From the NCBI GenBank assembly GCA_948759685.1, contig CAQBGY010000162.1, forward strand, positions 1-7,092: a stretch of 7,092 nucleotides of DNA, given 5' to 3'. The DNA comes from an uncultured Eubacterium sp. Lineage in GTDB: Bacteria; Bacillota_A; Clostridia; Lachnospirales; Lachnospiraceae. Of the stretch, positions 5,974 to 7,092 are shown piece after piece (within the stretch, counting starts at the first letter, position 1; the number at the start of each line of letters is the position of its first letter). Position numbers and translations under genes: made by a program. A model generated the notes under the pieces. That model was not told the DNA's origin and ran no database searches. It saw only the letters and a program-made list of their open reading frames with translations.

Positions 5974-7092
5974 CTACAGCATTTCCTCCTTCCCTTTTGC
6001 TTTCCCCATATCCGGCTTCTCTGCTCCCGCCGCCTTTCTCTTGAACGCTTCCAGTTTTTCTTTCAGCGATGCCTTCTGCACAGGCTTGTCAGCCATTCCA
6101 GCCGCTATTTTTAGTCCCTGCGGTCTGCGGTTCTCCGCAACAAATTCCTGCCCTATATTCCCTGTCGGGCAAGGCATCGGCACATCCGCAGCTATTTCTT
6201 CCGTATATGCTTTCTCGAAAATATTTTCCTTTAACTTCTGGACATCATGTCCAGAAGTTTCCTGACTGCTGTTTTCTTGCTCCCCGATAGTATCAATATC
6301 AGCGGTATCGTCCAATCCAATAGCATTATCGCCTTTTTCGTCCATGTTCAGCAACGCATTTAAGGCGGAAAGGCGTTCCAGCTTCTCCGCAAGCTCCGCT
6401 TCCTGTGCAAAAGGCTTGTTTACCTCCGTTTTTGCCGTTTCAAGTTGCCGTTCCACGTTTTCAAGTTTGCTCTGTGCTTCAGCAAGCTGTTTCGGCATGG
6501 ATTCCAGTGCATGGTTGATGCGGGCAATGTTGCCGAGAGGGTCTGCACCAATCTCAAAGTTATGGGAAAGCTGCCCTTTTAAATTCATCACGAATTTATG
6601 GTTGAACGAATCAAAGGACACAGCCATCTTAAACCCTGCATATTCCCCGACTGTGGCAGAAACATTGACGGTTTTCATCTCCTTACACATCTCCACAAGT
6701 GCGGTTCCCGCTTCCTTCTTATCCGTATAAACCTTATCCCCGACTTTCATCACAAACTGTTCCTTATCCACCGGAAGGTTCTCCTTTGCAGTCTGAATGT
6801 CCGCTGTCATGCCGCTGACACGTTCTTTCAGAATAGCAATCTGCTGCGGGTAATGCTTTGCAATATTGTCCTCAAGGCGGTATTTCTGGCTTGTATGGTT
6901 CGCTTTCATCAATTTCAGCTTTGATACCTGAATATCAAGGTCCATCTTCTGTTTAATATAGGGATTTCCGGTAGCCAGAGCCTTCACCTCCGCATAAGTG
7001 AGCGCCGCTTCGTCCACATCCTCACATGAGCGCACTGGTGATTTGCTTGTCATTATCTGACCGATAAATTTCTGCTTGTTTTCAATGAGCTG
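5974..7092 (-). CDS. C-terminal part of a giant SNF2-helicase/DNA-methylase ICE protein (N-terminus beyond the right edge)
   Basis: The frame is open to the right edge: codons before the internal ATG at 7053 read QLIENKQKFIGQI, continuing into MTSKSPVRSCEDVDEAALTY. That run is characteristic of the tail of the roughly 2,000-3,000-residue SNF2-helicase/N6-methylase proteins of Tn1549-like ICEs, so 7053 is not the true start. In window numbering, residues 1-180 contain the conserved post-helicase region (ALATGNPYIKQKMDLD; VGDKVYTDKKEAGTAL). Residues about 193-252 form a predicted coiled coil ending in LNALLNMDEKGD. An acidic linker follows, carrying TSGHDVQK at 279-286, then a basic tail (SLKEKLEAFKRKAAGAEKP) and KEEML before TAG. 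The helicase and methylase domains are not in the window, so the name rests on recognition of the tail. The full protein is thought to remodel or methylate element DNA; that role is inferred. Confidence 0.82.
   Translation of the reverse strand, partial: QLIENKQKFIGQIMTSKSPVRSCEDVDEAALTYAEVKALATGNPYIKQKMDLDIQVSKLKLMKANHTSQKYRLEDNIAKHYPQQIAILKERVSGMTADIQTAKENLPVDKEQFVMKVGDKVYTDKKEAGTALVEMCKEMKTVNVSATVGEYAGFKMAVSFDSFNHKFVMNLKGQLSHNFEIGADPLGNIARINHALESMPKQLAEAQSKLENVERQLETAKTEVNKPFAQEAELAEKLERLSALNALLNMDEKGDNAIGLDDTADIDTIGEQENSSQETSGHDVQKLKENIFEKAYTEEIAADVPMPCPTGNIGQEFVAENRRPQGLKIAAGMADKPVQKASLKEKLEAFKRKAAGAEKPDMGKAKGKEEML
6233..6259. repeat. Palindrome copy C: perfect 27-bp inverted repeat, in-frame
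   Basis: The arms are AACTTCTGGACAT and ATGTCCAGAAGTT, 13 bp each, with a single C between them and no mismatch. On the minus strand it reads T-S-G-H-D-V-Q-K in the linker after the coiled coil of the SNF2/methylase protein. The 13-nt core CATGTCCAGAAGT recurs exactly at 1973-1985 and 1724-1736 in the other large gene. Such symmetry is far beyond what this coding sequence needs. Confidence 0.93.

Noticed and set aside
5974..5987. AAGGAGGAAATG followed by CTG TAG at the end of the SNF2/methylase gene, resembling a start site
   Set aside because: The ATG is in frame with the existing gene and is followed one codon later by its stop, so no new gene can begin there.
6217..6228. GAAAATATTTTC, a 12-bp perfect palindrome close to copy C
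   Set aside because: It is short, AT-rich and in coding sequence, has no other copy that I noticed, and is easily expected by chance.
5974..7053. Treating the 359-codon frame from ATG 7053 as a complete gene
   Set aside because: The same frame continues without a stop to the window edge with family-typical sequence, so the ATG is an internal methionine of a longer protein.

Overview
The window reads as part of an integrative conjugative element (ICE) from a gut-type Firmicute, most likely a Clostridia/Lachnospiraceae member. The evidence is the gene content (the carboxy-terminal end of the very large SNF2-helicase/DNA-methylase protein of Tn1549-like elements, and a huge ArdC-headed multidomain protein), AGGAGG-type ribosome binding sites and moderate GC. 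The taxonomic placement is inferred from resemblance, without a database search. Every gene I can support lies on the minus strand; the long plus-strand frames are antisense shadows.

Layout, in order of transcription (right to left). (1) 7092-5974: the last 372 codons of the SNF2/methylase protein, whose start lies beyond the right edge. (2) 5973-5861: a 113-bp spacer with a plausible promoter and GTAT/ATAC half-sites resembling an operator. (3) 5860-5654: a 68-residue protein, and (4) 5667-5053: a GNAT-like acetyltransferase. The two overlap by 14 nt and look like a toxin-antitoxin pair. (5) 5052-4881: a spacer with a good intrinsic terminator (4993-4950) that closes the pair's transcript. 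(6) 4880 to beyond position 1: one uninterrupted frame of at least 1,626 residues. It begins with an ArdC-like antirestriction module carrying a HETAH metallopeptidase motif, continues through a YodL-like region and an acidic repeat linker, and then has a clear MNT-type nucleotidyltransferase motif set and an LPD25-like region before leaving the window.

How the genes may work together: the two large proteins are typical ICE products thought to protect or process incoming DNA in the recipient. The small pair between them, with its own promoter and terminator, looks like an inserted maintenance or defence cargo.

The most unusual signal is a palindromic sequence family shared by the two large genes. 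A 27-bp perfect inverted repeat (6233-6259), a 23-bp near-perfect copy (1962-1984) and a degenerate copy (1719-1739) all sit in the same reading frame, encode TSGHDVQK or TSGHEV, and fall in interdomain linkers. A separate perfect hairpin with 11-bp arms (1694-1718) adjoins the degenerate copy. This resembles protein-coding palindromic insertions and deserves follow-up.
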